The position numbers and the translations under genes are program-made. A stretch of DNA of 64,000 nt from Spirochaetaceae bacterium (GTDB lineage: Bacteria; Spirochaetota; Spirochaetia; Treponematales; Breznakiellaceae), in the NCBI GenBank assembly GCA_031278215.1, contig JAITKV010000048.1, positions 23,630 to 87,629 of the forward strand, read 5' to 3'. Shown piece by piece: positions 42,590-51,891 of the stretch (position 1 is the stretch's first letter; the number at the start of each line of letters is the position of its first letter). A model generated the notes under the pieces. It was not told where the DNA came from and did not search any database. It saw nothing but the letters and a program-made list of their open reading frames with translations.

Positions 42590-44070
42590 GGCTCCCTTTC
42601 CGTATCAATGCGGATAATAACCGTGGTTCCCTGGGGCCCGGTTTCAATATCCACCACTCCGGCGTCGCCGGGGTAAAAAAAATACAGCCGCTGGATTACA
42701 TTTTCCAGCCCCATAACCCGGGAAACGGAAGATTCATCTATGGGCTGGGGGTGCAGAAGCTTTTTTATCATTTCCTGCGGGATGCCCATGCCATTATCCT
42801 GCACCGACAAAACCAGGCGCTTTCCTTCCATGCGCCCCCCCACGGTAATGTGCCGCAGAAAATCCTCCCCCGCGTCCTTAAAGGCGTGGATTACGCTGTT
42901 TTCTACCAGCGGTTGAAGTATAGAGACCGGCACCTTATACGCATCCAGAAGTTCTTCGCCGCAATCCAGGGTTACCGTAAAGTTCCGGGGAAAGCGGACC
43001 CGGATAATATAAAAGTAATAATCCAGGCCCCGGATTTCGTACCGCAGGGGAACGATGATCTCTTTGTTTCTAATGATATGCCGGAAAAGCCGGGCCATAT
43101 AATCCATATACTCCCCTGTTCTGTCGGCCCCCTCTACTATGGCAAGCTGCATGCCGGTGTTTATCGTATTAAAAAGAAAATGGGGGTTCATCTGGGCCTG
43201 CAGGGCGTAAATTTCCATGTGCCGTACCAGCCCTTCCATTTTCATATTCCGCAGCTTTTCCTGCATGTATTCCTGTTTAATATTCTCTTGCCAGCGTATT
43301 TCTTCTATGTATTTGCTTATTTCGCTTTTCATGTGGTTAAAGGCTTCGATTACCTGGTCAAACTCTTCTATGCCCCGGCCCGTTTCCATATCGGGAATGT
43401 TAAAATTTCCCGAAGAAAGTTCTTTTGTCATGGCGGAAAGTTTTACCAGGGGGTTGGTAAACCGGTTAATCGAATACAGCAGGATCAAAACAGAAAAAAC
43501 CGACATGGAAATAATAAAAATAAAATTCCACAGCTGGAGGGCCCCGGACTCCGTTAAAAACTGCTGGTATGCCCCCAGCTGCGAACGGTACCGTTCCGTG
43601 CTTAGCGTGTCGATTTCCCGGTTAATGTGTTTTTTTAGGCTGTCCATTTCTTCGTAAATTGCCGTATAGGCGGGAATATTCCGTCCCCGTTTTTCTTCAA
43701 TGGCCGTATCCGCCAGATTAAGGTAATAAAAAATAAGGGCGTACAATTCCCGTTCTTTTAGGTCCATGGGGTTCCCCAGGATCTGCCGGTATCCGGGAAG
43801 TTTTTGCCGCAGGTTTTGGGTATCGATAAAAATTTGGGCCAGGGCGTTGGAAGACCGGGTAGAAAGGAATTCCATTAGGGGGCCCTCGTACGCGGCCAAA
43901 TCGTCCTGTATTGATTTAAGAAACCGCTCCTGTTCAAAATTCCGCTTGGAAAACTCCTGGATCTTCTGGGTAGAAAGTAAGATATACGCGGTGCTTAGAA
44001 TCAGCAGAAAAAAAGCCCCCAGGGTGCTTAAAACGATCTGTACCCTAAAGGACCGGTAATAGGGCTTCAT
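42574..44070 (-). CDS. YesM/LytS-type sensor histidine kinase
   Basis: The 498-residue protein has two membrane segments (about 12-32 and 182-205) around an extracytoplasmic helical domain of about 150 residues. A HAMP-like part follows, then the His-kinase motif MNPHFLFNTINT, whose His is the phospho-acceptor in this family, and an HATPase domain with DNGMGIPQEMI. AGGGGGAAAG precedes the ATG. The binding-protein gene ends 8 nt upstream of it. A binding protein could dock on the extracytoplasmic domain, as XylFII does on LytS in Clostridium. Confidence 0.92.
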   Translation of the reverse strand: MKPYYRSFRVQIVLSTLGAFFLLILSTAYILLSTQKIQEFSKRNFEQERFLKSIQDDLAAYEGPLMEFLSTRSSNALAQIFIDTQNLRQKLPGYRQILGNPMDLKERELYALIFYYLNLADTAIEEKRGRNIPAYTAIYEEMDSLKKHINREIDTLSTERYRSQLGAYQQFLTESGALQLWNFIFIISMSVFSVLILLYSINRFTNPLVKLSAMTKELSSGNFNIPDMETGRGIEEFDQVIEAFNHMKSEISKYIEEIRWQENIKQEYMQEKLRNMKMEGLVRHMEIYALQAQMNPHFLFNTINTGMQLAIVEGADRTGEYMDYMARLFRHIIRNKEIIVPLRYEIRGLDYYFYIIRVRFPRNFTVTLDCGEELLDAYKVPVSILQPLVENSVIHAFKDAGEDFLRHITVGGRMEGKRLVLSVQDNGMGIPQEMIKKLLHPQPIDESSVSRVMGLENVIQRLYFFYPGDAGVVDIETGPQGTTVIIRIDTEREPCIAF

Positions 44071-44078
44071 CTTTCCCC

Positions 44079-45056
44079 CTACAGGTTATTGCCGGTAATT
44101 ATATCTATCCCCGTATCAATGGAGGTGGAGGTATATCCGGTGGTCCGCAAGGCGGTAAGGGACCGGATCGCTTCGTAGCCTATCCGCTCCGAGTTAATCG
44201 TTACGGAACAAAAAATAATCCCCTTTCGTATGTTTTCCACAATCTCCGGATCGGAACCAAAGCCGATAATCTGTATCCGCCCCACCAGGTTCATGTCCAC
44301 CAGGGCCTGCGCGGCCGCAATGGTGTCCGCGGAATCTGTAAACACGATGGTGTTAATGGGAAAGGGCCCTTCCGTATCTTCCGCGGCCCCTTCGTTTTCC
44401 CGAAAAAGCTTAACCAGCAGCGTCTCTGCATCCAGGGGGTTAAGGTTAGTCTTAAAGCGCATAACAGACCCGGAAAGCTGGCCTTCCAGGGCGGCGGAAA
44501 TGCCCATTTCTACCAGTTCCCGTTCCGCATAAATTCCCGGGGCCTTATCGCTGTATACCACCGCCAGCCGTACCGGATCGGAGCTATGGTCCTGAAGAAT
44601 AAAGCCGATACGCCGGCCCATTTCAAAATTATTTGTCCCGATAAAGGGCCAGGGTTGATCGCCGGGCAGGTTGTGGTTTATTAACACCACCGGTATCTGG
44701 TAGTCCCTAAACTTTTCCATCTGCCGCCGGGCCAGGGCGTCGTCCAGGTATGGACAAACGATAACCCCGTCTACCCCGGTAAAGGCCGCGGTTTCCAGTT
44801 CGTTTTTAACCGGGTCTATCGAATGAATGGAAACCGCGGAATTAAGTTCCTTTGCCGCCCGTTCCGCCCCCTGGATAATTCCTTCAAAAAAAGTGTTCCG
44901 GTTGTCCGGCAGGTACATCGAAAAATGATAAACCAGGGGCGGGCCCGGATCCGGCGTTAGGACGTAAATTTGGCGGGCCTTTACCATAGAAAAAAGAAAG
45001 GCGGTTAAGGCAAAGAGACCCGAAAGAGCCAGGCCCAGGCGGAGTAAGTGTTTCAC
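44079..45056 (-). CDS. Periplasmic-binding-protein-like sensor protein
   Basis: The 325-residue protein has an N-terminal hydrophobic segment (RLGLALSGLFALTAFLFSMV) with no clear cleavage site, so it is probably a membrane-tethered protein, then a type-1 sugar-binding fold (NTFFEGIIQGAERAAKEL, GVDGVIVCPYLDDALAR, IPVVLINHNLPGDQPW, GRIQIIGFGSDPEIV). It opens the binding protein-kinase-regulator unit under its own promoter, which suggests that it presents the sugar signal to the kinase. The GTG start fits a TATACT 6 nt upstream. Confidence 0.83.
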   Translation of the reverse strand: MKHLLRLGLALSGLFALTAFLFSMVKARQIYVLTPDPGPPLVYHFSMYLPDNRNTFFEGIIQGAERAAKELNSAVSIHSIDPVKNELETAAFTGVDGVIVCPYLDDALARRQMEKFRDYQIPVVLINHNLPGDQPWPFIGTNNFEMGRRIGFILQDHSSDPVRLAVVYSDKAPGIYAERELVEMGISAALEGQLSGSVMRFKTNLNPLDAETLLVKLFRENEGAAEDTEGPFPINTIVFTDSADTIAAAQALVDMNLVGRIQIIGFGSDPEIVENIRKGIIFCSVTINSERIGYEAIRSLTALRTTGYTSTSIDTGIDIITGNNL

Positions 45057-45062
45057 CGGATA

Positions 45063-45091
45063 AGTATACTCCCCCCGGGACTAGCTGTAAA
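45063..45091 (-). promoter_or_regulatory. Predicted leaderless promoter of the sensor operon
   Basis: TTTACA (45086-45091), 17-nt spacer and TATACT (45063-45068), exactly 6 nt before GTG 45056. The combination of a good -35, good -10 and exact distance makes this the clearest leaderless candidate in the window. Confidence 0.65.
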
Positions 45092-45148
45092 TGATTTTTC
45101 CATCCGGCCCATTACAGAAAAAGGCTGGCGGCCGGTTTTGGAAATTCC

Positions 45149-46495
45149 CTATAGGCCCAAAAGGTACTGGTTAAACACATTCTCCAGGTATTCCTGCTTG
45201 CCCGAGCTAAGGCCGGCCCGGCCGTATTTTTCGCCCCCCAGTTTTGCCAGATCGGTAAAGCTTAACTGGCCGTTTGCAAACTTTGCCCCGTCTCCGGTAT
45301 TATACGACGCGTAGCGTTTTTTTACGAACCCGGGGATAATCCCATCGTTGATGATCCGGACGGCAACTTCCAAACCCACGGCAAAGGCGTCCATGCCGCC
45401 GATGTGGGCCAGGAACAGATCCGCCGGATCGATGGAATTCCGCCGGATCTTGGCGTCAAAATTAAGGCCCCCGGCGGTAAAGCCTCCGGCCCTAAGGATG
45501 GCGTACATGGCCAGGGCGGTTTCGTAGTAGCTTAGGGGGAATTGATCCGTATCCCAGCCGTTGATAAAATCTCCCCGGTTCGCGTCCACGGAGCCGAAAA
45601 TACCCAGGGCCGCGGCGGTTTCCAGTTCATGAAAAAAATCGTGCCCCGCCAGCTCCGCGTGGTTTGCCTCGATGTTTACTTTAAAATCCTTGTCCAGATT
45701 GTAGGTTTTAAGAAACAGGGCCACGGTTTCCACGTCGTAATCGTACTGGTGCTTGGTAGGCTCCATGGGTTTGGGCTCCACGTAGAAGGGTCCCTTAAAT
45801 CCCTGTTTGCGGGCATAGTCCCTGGCCAGGCCTAGAAAGCGCCCCAGGTGATCTTTTTCTTTTTTAAGGTCCGTGTTAAGCAGGCTCATGTAGCCTTCCC
45901 GGCCCCCCCAGAATGTATAGCCCTGGCCCCCCAGTTCTATGGTGGCGTCGATGGCCGCCTTTACCTGGTTCGCGGCAATGGCAAGGACCCCGAATTCCGG
46001 GTTGGTCGCGGCGCCGTTCATGTACCGGGGATTGTTAAAAAGATTCGCCGTACCCCATAAAAGCTTAACCCCCGTGGCCCTTTGAAGCTTCTTGGCCTTG
46101 GCCACCATAGAAAACAGATTTTTTTCGCTTTCTCCGGGGCTGCTCCCCTCCGGGGCCATGTCCCGGTCGTGGAAACAGTAGAACTGCACCCCCAGTTTGG
46201 TAAAGAATTCAAAGGCCGCATCGAGCTTGTGCTCCGCCGCCTCCATGGGGCTTGCGGCATCGCTTACCCAAGGATGAAGATGGGTAACGGTACCAAAGGG
46301 ATCGGTCCCGTCGGCGCAAAAACTATGCCAGTAGGCTACGGCAAAGCGAAGATGATCCCGCATCTTTTTTTTACCCACCATTTTTTCGGGGTTGTAATAC
46401 TTAAAGGCCAGGGGATTGGCACTCTTGGGGCCTTCGTATTTTATGGCGCCGATTTTGGGAAAATATTCTTTTTTTCCCACATAGTAGTCCGTCAT
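45149..46495 (-). CDS. xylA: Xylose isomerase
   Basis: XylA converts D-xylose to D-xylulose in the cytoplasm with two divalent metals. The 448-residue protein keeps the [10 protein letters not shown] region with the catalytic His, the [13 protein letters not shown] region, [17 protein letters not shown] with a metal Glu, and the [12 protein letters not shown] and SVDANRGDF metal sites. The length matches the class II (about 440) enzymes. GGAGG is 6 nt before the ATG. It is 26 nt after xylB, so both are read from the promoter at about 48.1 kb. Confidence 0.97.
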   Translation of the reverse strand: MTDYYVGKKEYFPKIGAIKYEGPKSANPLAFKYYNPEKMVGKKKMRDHLRFAVAYWHSFCADGTDPFGTVTHLHPWVSDAASPMEAAEHKLDAAFEFFTKLGVQFYCFHDRDMAPEGSSPGESEKNLFSMVAKAKKLQRATGVKLLWGTANLFNNPRYMNGAATNPEFGVLAIAANQVKAAIDATIELGGQGYTFWGGREGYMSLLNTDLKKEKDHLGRFLGLARDYARKQGFKGPFYVEPKPMEPTKHQYDYDVETVALFLKTYNLDKDFKVNIEANHAELAGHDFFHELETAAALGIFGSVDANRGDFINGWDTDQFPLSYYETALAMYAILRAGGFTAGGLNFDAKIRRNSIDPADLFLAHIGGMDAFAVGLEVAVRIINDGIIPGFVKKRYASYNTGDGAKFANGQLSFTDLAKLGGEKYGRAGLSSGKQEYLENVFNQYLLGL

Positions 46496-46521
46496 GTTTT
46501 TCCTCCGTTTAGCAGCAGATT

Positions 46522-48033
46522 CTATTTATACAGGGGGCTTAGGGCCCGTAAATACCGGGAATACACTTCGTAAACTTCGTCGTAGGCCCGGGCGGTTTTT
46601 TCCTCCGGCTCCACCAAAACCCCTTCCAGCGCCACATGCTGATCCGCCAATTCTTCAATCGACAATCCCGACAGATCCGGATCCTGGGCCGCCGGCAAAC
46701 TTGCCAGACACCACAGGGCTTGGATGGCCCCGCCCATGGCCGCCGCTTCGGTTCCCGAGGGCGCCCGCACGGGAAGCCTAAGCACATTGGCGCTTATACT
46801 CTGCCATAGGGGGCTCTTGGCCCCGCCGCCGGTAAGCCGGATTTCCCGGGCCTTAAACCCCAGTTTATGAAAGCCCTCCATGCCTATCCGCATGCCGAAA
46901 ATCGCCGATTCCAAAGCGCCCCGGGCTATATTTTCTCTGGTAAAGTTTGCCGCGCTGATCCCGTTAACGCTGGCCCTGCCGTTGGGAAGGTTTGGGGTCC
47001 GCTCGCCGTTAAAGAAGGGAAGCACCACGATTCCCTGGGCCCCCACGGGGGCCTTGGCCGCCTCCGCGTCAAAGGCCCGGACATCCAGGTCAAACAGGGC
47101 CCTGAATTCCTCGCTGGCCACGGTACAGTTCATCGTACACAAAAGGGGAAGCCAGCCTCCGGTGGAAGAACAAAACGCCGCCAGGTCGCCGGTTTGGTCT
47201 ATCACCGGCGAATTAGAGTATCCGTAGAGGGTTCCCGAGGTCCCCAGGCTTAGGGTAAGGACGCCGTCTTTAACCGTCCCGGTTCCCACGGCGCCCATCA
47301 TGTTATCCCCTCCGCCGGCGGCCACGGGAACACCCTGGGGTATGCTGAATTCCGCCGCCGCCGCCGCCGAAACCGTCCCCGCCGGGGCGGAGGGTTCGAT
47401 TAATCCGGGCAGGCAATTCAAGACCGCCGGGTCGATAAGGGTGCAGATCTGTTCCGACCAGATCCGTTTTCGTACATCAAAAAGCGCGGTCCCCGACGCG
47501 TCTCCGTATTCCGCCGTATATTCCCCGGTAAGCAGGAAATTCACATAATCATGGGGCAAAAGAATATGAGCCAGGCGCTTGAACGCTTCGGGTTTATGTT
47601 TTTTAAGCCACAGCACCTTGGGGGCCGTATAGCCCGGCCGCATGGGAAGCCCCGCGGCGGCGATAATCCGCTCCTCTCCCCCGGCGGCGGCGGTAAGTTC
47701 CCGGCATTCCGCGGCGGTGGAGGTATCGCACCAGAGTTTAACATGGTACAGGGCCTGGCCTTTTTCATCCAGGGGCACAAAGCCATGCTGCTGCCCCGAA
47801 ACCCCCAGGGCCAAGATCGCGGCCCGTAGATCCCCCGGCAGGGAGGCAAAGCATTTTTTTAGGGCCCCCCGGTACCATTCGGCTTTTTGCTCCCTGGTCC
47901 CGTCGTTTTCCGCGATCATCTCTATGGCCGCCTGGGAAGAAGCGATAATCTTCTTAGCCCCGTAATCGTACAAGACCGTCTTGCAGCTTTGGGTTCCCAG
48001 GTCAATCCCGCATACAATTTTCATAGCTTCCAT
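46522..48033 (-). CDS. xylB: Xylulokinase
   Basis: XylB phosphorylates D-xylulose to xylulose-5-phosphate for the pentose phosphate pathway. The 503-residue FGGY kinase begins with the phosphate-binding [19 protein letters not shown], has the substrate region [14 protein letters not shown], the ATP-site [15 protein letters not shown] and the FGGY signature 2-like [17 protein letters not shown]. Two ATGs are possible; 48033 has GGTGG at 4 nt and was used, while 48024 gives three residues less. It is first in the xylB-xylA operon and divergent from the AraC regulator. Confidence 0.95.
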   Translation of the reverse strand: MEAMKIVCGIDLGTQSCKTVLYDYGAKKIIASSQAAIEMIAENDGTREQKAEWYRGALKKCFASLPGDLRAAILALGVSGQQHGFVPLDEKGQALYHVKLWCDTSTAAECRELTAAAGGEERIIAAAGLPMRPGYTAPKVLWLKKHKPEAFKRLAHILLPHDYVNFLLTGEYTAEYGDASGTALFDVRKRIWSEQICTLIDPAVLNCLPGLIEPSAPAGTVSAAAAAEFSIPQGVPVAAGGGDNMMGAVGTGTVKDGVLTLSLGTSGTLYGYSNSPVIDQTGDLAAFCSSTGGWLPLLCTMNCTVASEEFRALFDLDVRAFDAEAAKAPVGAQGIVVLPFFNGERTPNLPNGRASVNGISAANFTRENIARGALESAIFGMRIGMEGFHKLGFKAREIRLTGGGAKSPLWQSISANVLRLPVRAPSGTEAAAMGGAIQALWCLASLPAAQDPDLSGLSIEELADQHVALEGVLVEPEEKTARAYDEVYEVYSRYLRALSPLYK

Positions 48034-48073
48034 GGAACCACCGTATCCGTGTTTACCGCCCTCCGCCATAACA

Positions 48074-48107
48074 AATATTGACAATACATATCTATTATTG
48101 ATATTCT
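48074..48107 (+). promoter_or_regulatory. Promoter and inverted-repeat operator between xylB and the AraC gene
   Basis: TTGACA (48078-48083), 18-nt spacer and TATTCT (48102-48107) point to the AraC gene. Overlapping them is a 13-bp imperfect inverted repeat, AATATTGACAATA (48074-48086) and TATTATTGATATT (48093-48105), with 6 nt between. The site sits in a 126-bp divergent region and is the likely binding site for the AraC regulator acting on both genes. Confidence 0.65.
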
Positions 48108-48159
48108 TCTGTGCGGCCTGGGGCCGTCGGCCTGGGGCCGTATCTGGTTTGGAGTACCG

Positions 48160-48987
48160 ATGATTATTAAAGATGCGGTGTATGTATACAAACTGGTAGG
48201 GGGCGACAAGCTTGCCTGGCACGGGCGCTACCATACCCATGACACAGGGGATTACGAGCTCCATCTGTTCCTGGAAGGAAGCGGCCAGTTTTTGCTGAAC
48301 CGGTCCAAATACAGCATCAAAGGAAACCGCCTTTTTTTAACAAAACCCAGGGAATTTCACTCTATCCTGCCCGACGCGGTCCGGCGGCCTATCAGCTACT
48401 ATGCCGTACTCTTTGAACCCGGGGAAAGCGACGGCGGGGAACTTTTTCCCCTGCTTGGAACTATCCGGGGGCCCATCCCCGTCGAAGGCCGGGAGCGGTT
48501 TCTGGTGGAGGATCTGTACCACCTAAGCCGGAAGCGGGACCCGGAAAAACAGCGGGCCGCGGAATATCTGTTGTTGAGCCTTTTATTCCGCTGGTACGGG
48601 CCGGCGCAAACCGGAAATCCGGCCCGGGAAAAACAAAAACCCGGCCCGGGGGGAAGCGGCGCCGGCGGATATGTGGACAGGGCCCTGGGAATGATGGAAA
48701 AATCGGTCCGGGAAAAACTTACCGTGGCGGCCCTGGCCGGCCGGCTGGGTCTTTCGGAGGAACATTTTATCCGGCTTTTCCACAGCCGTTTAGGAATTAC
48801 CCCTTTTCAGTATTTTACCCGGCTTAAAATCGAAGCCGCTTCTTCATATCTTTCCGGCTCTTCCCTAAAAATTCAGTCCGTGGCGGAACACTTTGGCTTT
48901 GAAAACCCCTTTCACTTTTCCCGGATCTTTAAAAAGTGCACCGGCCTTTCTCCCATGGATTACCGCAGAACCTTTGCCTCCACATAG
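48160..48987 (+). CDS. AraC-family transcriptional regulator (XylR-like)
   Basis: The 275-residue protein has an N-terminal cupin sensing domain (HTHDTGDYELHLFLEGSG is the cupin metal/ligand strand region) and a C-terminal AraC double helix-turn-helix (VAALAGRLGLSEEHFIRLFH; IQSVAEHFGFENPFHFSRIF). This layout is typical of regulators that bind a sugar and act on a divergent operon. GGAG lies 5 nt before ATG 48160. It faces xylB across an operator-like inverted repeat, so it probably controls xylBA and itself. Confidence 0.92.
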   Translation: MIIKDAVYVYKLVGGDKLAWHGRYHTHDTGDYELHLFLEGSGQFLLNRSKYSIKGNRLFLTKPREFHSILPDAVRRPISYYAVLFEPGESDGGELFPLLGTIRGPIPVEGRERFLVEDLYHLSRKRDPEKQRAAEYLLLSLLFRWYGPAQTGNPAREKQKPGPGGSGAGGYVDRALGMMEKSVREKLTVAALAGRLGLSEEHFIRLFHSRLGITPFQYFTRLKIEAASSYLSGSSLKIQSVAEHFGFENPFHFSRIFKKCTGLSPMDYRRTFAST

Positions 48988-49014
48988 GGGAATTTATGCC
49001 CCATTCCCTTACCA

Positions 49015-49031
49015 GGGGGCCTTAGGCCCTC
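49015..49031. terminator. Hairpin between convergent regulator genes
   Basis: GGGGGCC-TTA-GGCCCTC can pair in both directions between the AraC gene and the NarL-type regulator. No T run follows, so an intrinsic terminator role is tentative. Confidence 0.3.
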
Positions 49032-49062
49032 CACAATGCGCGGGGGCATGCGCAGATCCTGG

Positions 49063-49794
49063 CTACAACCCCGCCCGGAGGGCAAAGATCGCAACCTGGG
49101 TCCGATCCCGCAGCCCCGTTTTTTGCAGGACCGAAGAAACATAGTTCCGCACGGTGCCTTCCGACAGGCCAAGCTGCCGGGCTATTTCCCGGTAGCTAAG
49201 CCCCCGGCCTAAAAGGCCGATGATCTGCTTTTCCGACGGAGAAACGGTCTCCGGCAACTCGCTTTTGAACCGGGATGCCGCGGAATTTTCCGGCGCCCCC
49301 CGTCTTTGCCGGCCGGGGGCCGAAGCCCGCCGGTCGGAACGGAGTTTTCCTTTGAATTTCAGCACATCCCCCGCCATCTGCTCGGCTATTTTATTGAACC
49401 GGAAGGCTATTTCGGATGCCATAAGCCGCCCGCCGTGGTATACCGTCCGGATCGCGTGGCACAGCAGTTCCGGATCCGCTTCTTTTGTGATAAACCCCGA
49501 AATTTCGCTGAAAAAAGACGAAAAAAAACGCCGTTCCGCAGTGGCGTCGATGTCGCCGATAATCGAGGTCCCCGGAGAACGGTATTTAATAAGCGAAACG
49601 GTTTTAAGCCCCTCCCCCATGGGAAAGCCGATGTCCAGAAGGACAATATCCGGTTTATACGCATCCACAAGTTTTAAGGCGTCATACCCATCGCTGCCGG
49701 ACCCGACAATGGTAAAATCCGCTTGACTTGCCAGGCATTTTTGAAAATACTTCCTCCGTTTCAGTTGTCCGTCAATAATTGCAATCCGTATCAT
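49063..49794 (-). CDS. NarL/LuxR-type response regulator
   Basis: The 243-residue protein has a receiver domain (IRIAIIDGQLKRRKYF; phospho-acceptor in IVLLDIGFPMGEG; Lys in FITKEADPE) and a LuxR helix-turn-helix (SPSEKQIIGLLGRGLSYREI, ARQLGLSEGTVRNYVSSVL). The usual acidic pair before the phospho-acceptor is reduced to a single Asp (IIDG). A linker of about 50 residues rich in Arg and Ala joins the domains. No kinase gene is adjacent. GGAAG precedes ATG 49794, and a good promoter lies upstream. Confidence 0.92.
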   Translation of the reverse strand: MIRIAIIDGQLKRRKYFQKCLASQADFTIVGSGSDGYDALKLVDAYKPDIVLLDIGFPMGEGLKTVSLIKYRSPGTSIIGDIDATAERRFFSSFFSEISGFITKEADPELLCHAIRTVYHGGRLMASEIAFRFNKIAEQMAGDVLKFKGKLRSDRRASAPGRQRRGAPENSAASRFKSELPETVSPSEKQIIGLLGRGLSYREIARQLGLSEGTVRNYVSSVLQKTGLRDRTQVAIFALRAGL

Positions 49795-49819
49795 TCTGAA
49801 TTCTTCCAGAAGTAGAGAA

Positions 49820-49848
49820 ATTTTAGCACCTTCGCCGGGGCTTTTCAA
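49820..49848 (-). promoter_or_regulatory. Promoter of the NarL-type regulator
   Basis: TTGAAA (49843-49848), 17-nt spacer and TAAAAT (49820-49825), about 25 nt before the ATG. A perfect dyad CAGCTA-A-TAGCTG (49908-49920) lies farther upstream. Confidence 0.75.
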
Positions 49849-49966
49849 AGGTTTTCTTATTTTTTTGGCCGTTATTGACGCTTGTAAACGACTGGCAACA
49901 TATATATCAGCTAATAGCTGTTATTTTGCGCCGGTCTGCCTCTGCAATAAAATATACCCGCCGCCC

Positions 49967-49995
49967 TTGACTTTTTTGCGGCGCCCTGCTACACT
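49967..49995 (+). promoter_or_regulatory. Promoter of the tatD-dus-PQQ/HEAT operon
   Basis: TTGACT (49967-49972), 17-nt spacer and TACACT (49990-49995). About 10 nt downstream lies the dyad TTCCGG-GATAT-CCGGAA (50006-50022), placed where a repressor could block transcription. A second TACACT occurs at 50028-50033. Confidence 0.7.
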
Positions 49996-50053
49996 GTAAG
50001 ACATATTCCGGGATATCCGGAAAATCATACACTCTAACCTATTGGACAAAACC

Positions 50054-50830
50054 ATGCAGTATTTTGATACTCACGCCCATATAGGGCTCATTGTTGATGA
50101 CCCTATTGAGCAGCTTATCGTTATTCAAGAAGCCCGCCAGGCCCAGGTTACCAGGCTTGTATCGATTTGCAATAGTCTCCACGATTTTTCCGTGGTTTAC
50201 GAAAACCTTAAATCCGCCGAAAATGTGTACCACGCCGTCGGGGTATCTCCGTCGGAAGTGCAGAACCCGGGCAGAAACTGGGTTCAGACCATTGAGCAAA
50301 ATCTTTCTCTTCCCCGGGTGGTGGCCATCGGGGAAATAGGCCTGGATTACTACCGCAAATTCGGGGATAAAAATTCCCAGATCGAGCTTTTTATAACCCA
50401 GCTTGATTTAGCCACGAAGCTTAACCTGCCGGTTATTATCCATAACCGGGACGCGGGCCACGATGTGCTGGACATACTTCGGGACCGGCTGCCTCCCAAG
50501 GGGGGCATACTCCACTGCTATTCGGAGGATGCGGAGTACGCAAAAAAGGCCCTGGAGTTGAACCTGTACTTTTCTTTTGCGGGGAACCTTACCTACCGCA
50601 ATGCCCGGAACCTCCATGAAACCCTGGCGATTCTTCCTCAGGACCGGCTGCTTATTGAATCCGAAAGTCCCTTTATGGTTCCTGCGGATTTTCGGGGCAA
50701 GCGGAACATGCCTAAATACCTGCCTATTACGGCCCGGTTTATGTCGGAGATGCTGGAAATGGACGAAGAAAAACTGGCGGACCAGCTTTGGGAAAATGCC
50801 AACCGGTTCTTTGGGCTCTCCGGGGGATAA
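50054..50830 (+). CDS. TatD-family metal-dependent hydrolase
   Basis: The 258-residue protein has the TatD metal ligands: HxH in FDTHAHIG, Glu in AIGEIGLDYYRK, His in PVIIHNRDAGHD and His in GILHCYSEDA. The last ligand, usually Asp in a pattern LETDxP, is Glu204 here (LIESESPFMVP). TatD enzymes are 3'-5' exonucleases or peptide/DNA-end hydrolases; the change may alter but need not remove activity. ATG 50054 is preferred over TTG 50042. Its end overlaps the dihydrouridine synthase gene. Confidence 0.88.
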   Translation: MQYFDTHAHIGLIVDDPIEQLIVIQEARQAQVTRLVSICNSLHDFSVVYENLKSAENVYHAVGVSPSEVQNPGRNWVQTIEQNLSLPRVVAIGEIGLDYYRKFGDKNSQIELFITQLDLATKLNLPVIIHNRDAGHDVLDILRDRLPPKGGILHCYSEDAEYAKKALELNLYFSFAGNLTYRNARNLHETLAILPQDRLLIESESPFMVPADFRGKRNMPKYLPITARFMSEMLEMDEEKLADQLWENANRFFGLSGG

Positions 50831-51884
50831 GGGTCCGGGGGCCCCGGATTCCGCTCCCCTGTACCGTCCCATCCGCATCGGCGGCCTTGAGCTTCCGGGG
50901 AATCTTTTTCTTGCCCCGGCCGCGGGTTATACAGACCGGGCCTTTCGTTCCATCTGCGCCGAAATGGGGGCGAACCTGGGCTTTACCGAGCTGATCTCTT
51001 CCGAGGCCCTGGTACGGAACCCGGACCGCTACGGTCTTGGGCCGGGGCAGGACGGCCTGTCTCCCCCTTCTCCGGGAGCTTTTTTGGTCCGCCGGGGATC
51101 GGGGGAAGAACGCTACGGGGTCCAGCTTTTTGGGGCGGACCCCGGGACCCTGGGCCGGGCCTGCGCCCTCCTGGCCCCCCTTCGCCCGGACCTGGTAGAC
51201 CTAAACTCAGGCTGCCCGGTTCCCAAGGTGGTAAAATCCGGGGCCGGTTCCGCATTGATGCGGGATCCTTCCCGGCTGGGCCGGGCGCTGGAAGCCATGG
51301 TCCGGGCCAGCCGGAAAAGCCTGGGGGACGTTCCGGTAACGGTAAAAATCCGCTCCGGCTGGGACCCGGGCACTATAAATTACGCCCCATGCGCCCGCAT
51401 TGCCCTGGACGCGGGGGCGGCCATGGTTACCCTTCATCCCCGGACCCGATCCCAGGGATACGGCGGTAAAAGCGACTGGTCCCTCATTGCCGCCCTGGCC
51501 GCGGAACTGCCGGTTCCCGTTACCGGTTCCGGGGACCTCTACAGCCCCGAAGACGCCCGCCGCATGCTCCAAGAAACAGGCTGCGCCGCGGTCATGTTTG
51601 CCCGGGGCGCCCTGGGCAATCCCTTTATCTTTTCCGCCTCCCGGGCCCTTCTGTGTACCGGATCCCGGGGCGCCCCGGATCCGGCGGAGCGGATTAAGAC
51701 GGCCCTTCGGCACCTGGAACTGCTGGCCGCGGATCTGGGGGAACCCAGGGCCTGCCTGGAGATGCGCAAACAATTCTGCGCCTATACCCGGGGAAGCATG
51801 GGGCTGCCGGGGATGGGGGGAAAACTGCGAAATAAGCTGGTCCATTGCGCCACTATTGCAGAATACCGGGCAGTTCTATCATAG
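50796..51884 (+). CDS. tRNA-dihydrouridine synthase
   Basis: Dus enzymes reduce specific uridines in tRNA with FMN and NADPH. The 362-residue protein shows LFLAPAAGYTDRAFR, the catalytic Cys in VDLNSGCPVPKVVKSGAG, KIRSGWD and HPRTRSQGYGGKSDW, and the FMN-phosphate site GSGDLYSPEDARRM with VMFARGALGNPFIF. It is DusB-like. The start is uncertain: ATG 50796 overlaps tatD by 35 bp, while TTG 50811 and CTG 50859 are later options closer to the conserved region. Confidence 0.9.
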   Translation: MPTGSLGSPGDKGPGAPDSAPLYRPIRIGGLELPGNLFLAPAAGYTDRAFRSICAEMGANLGFTELISSEALVRNPDRYGLGPGQDGLSPPSPGAFLVRRGSGEERYGVQLFGADPGTLGRACALLAPLRPDLVDLNSGCPVPKVVKSGAGSALMRDPSRLGRALEAMVRASRKSLGDVPVTVKIRSGWDPGTINYAPCARIALDAGAAMVTLHPRTRSQGYGGKSDWSLIAALAAELPVPVTGSGDLYSPEDARRMLQETGCAAVMFARGALGNPFIFSASRALLCTGSRGAPDPAERIKTALRHLELLAADLGEPRACLEMRKQFCAYTRGSMGLPGMGGKLRNKLVHCATIAEYRAVLS

Positions 51885-51891
51885 TATAAGA

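Noticed and set aside
51400..51891. 164-codon upstream extension of the PQQ/HEAT protein
   Set aside because: It overlaps the dihydrouridine synthase in another frame, and the signal sequence begins at ATG 51892.
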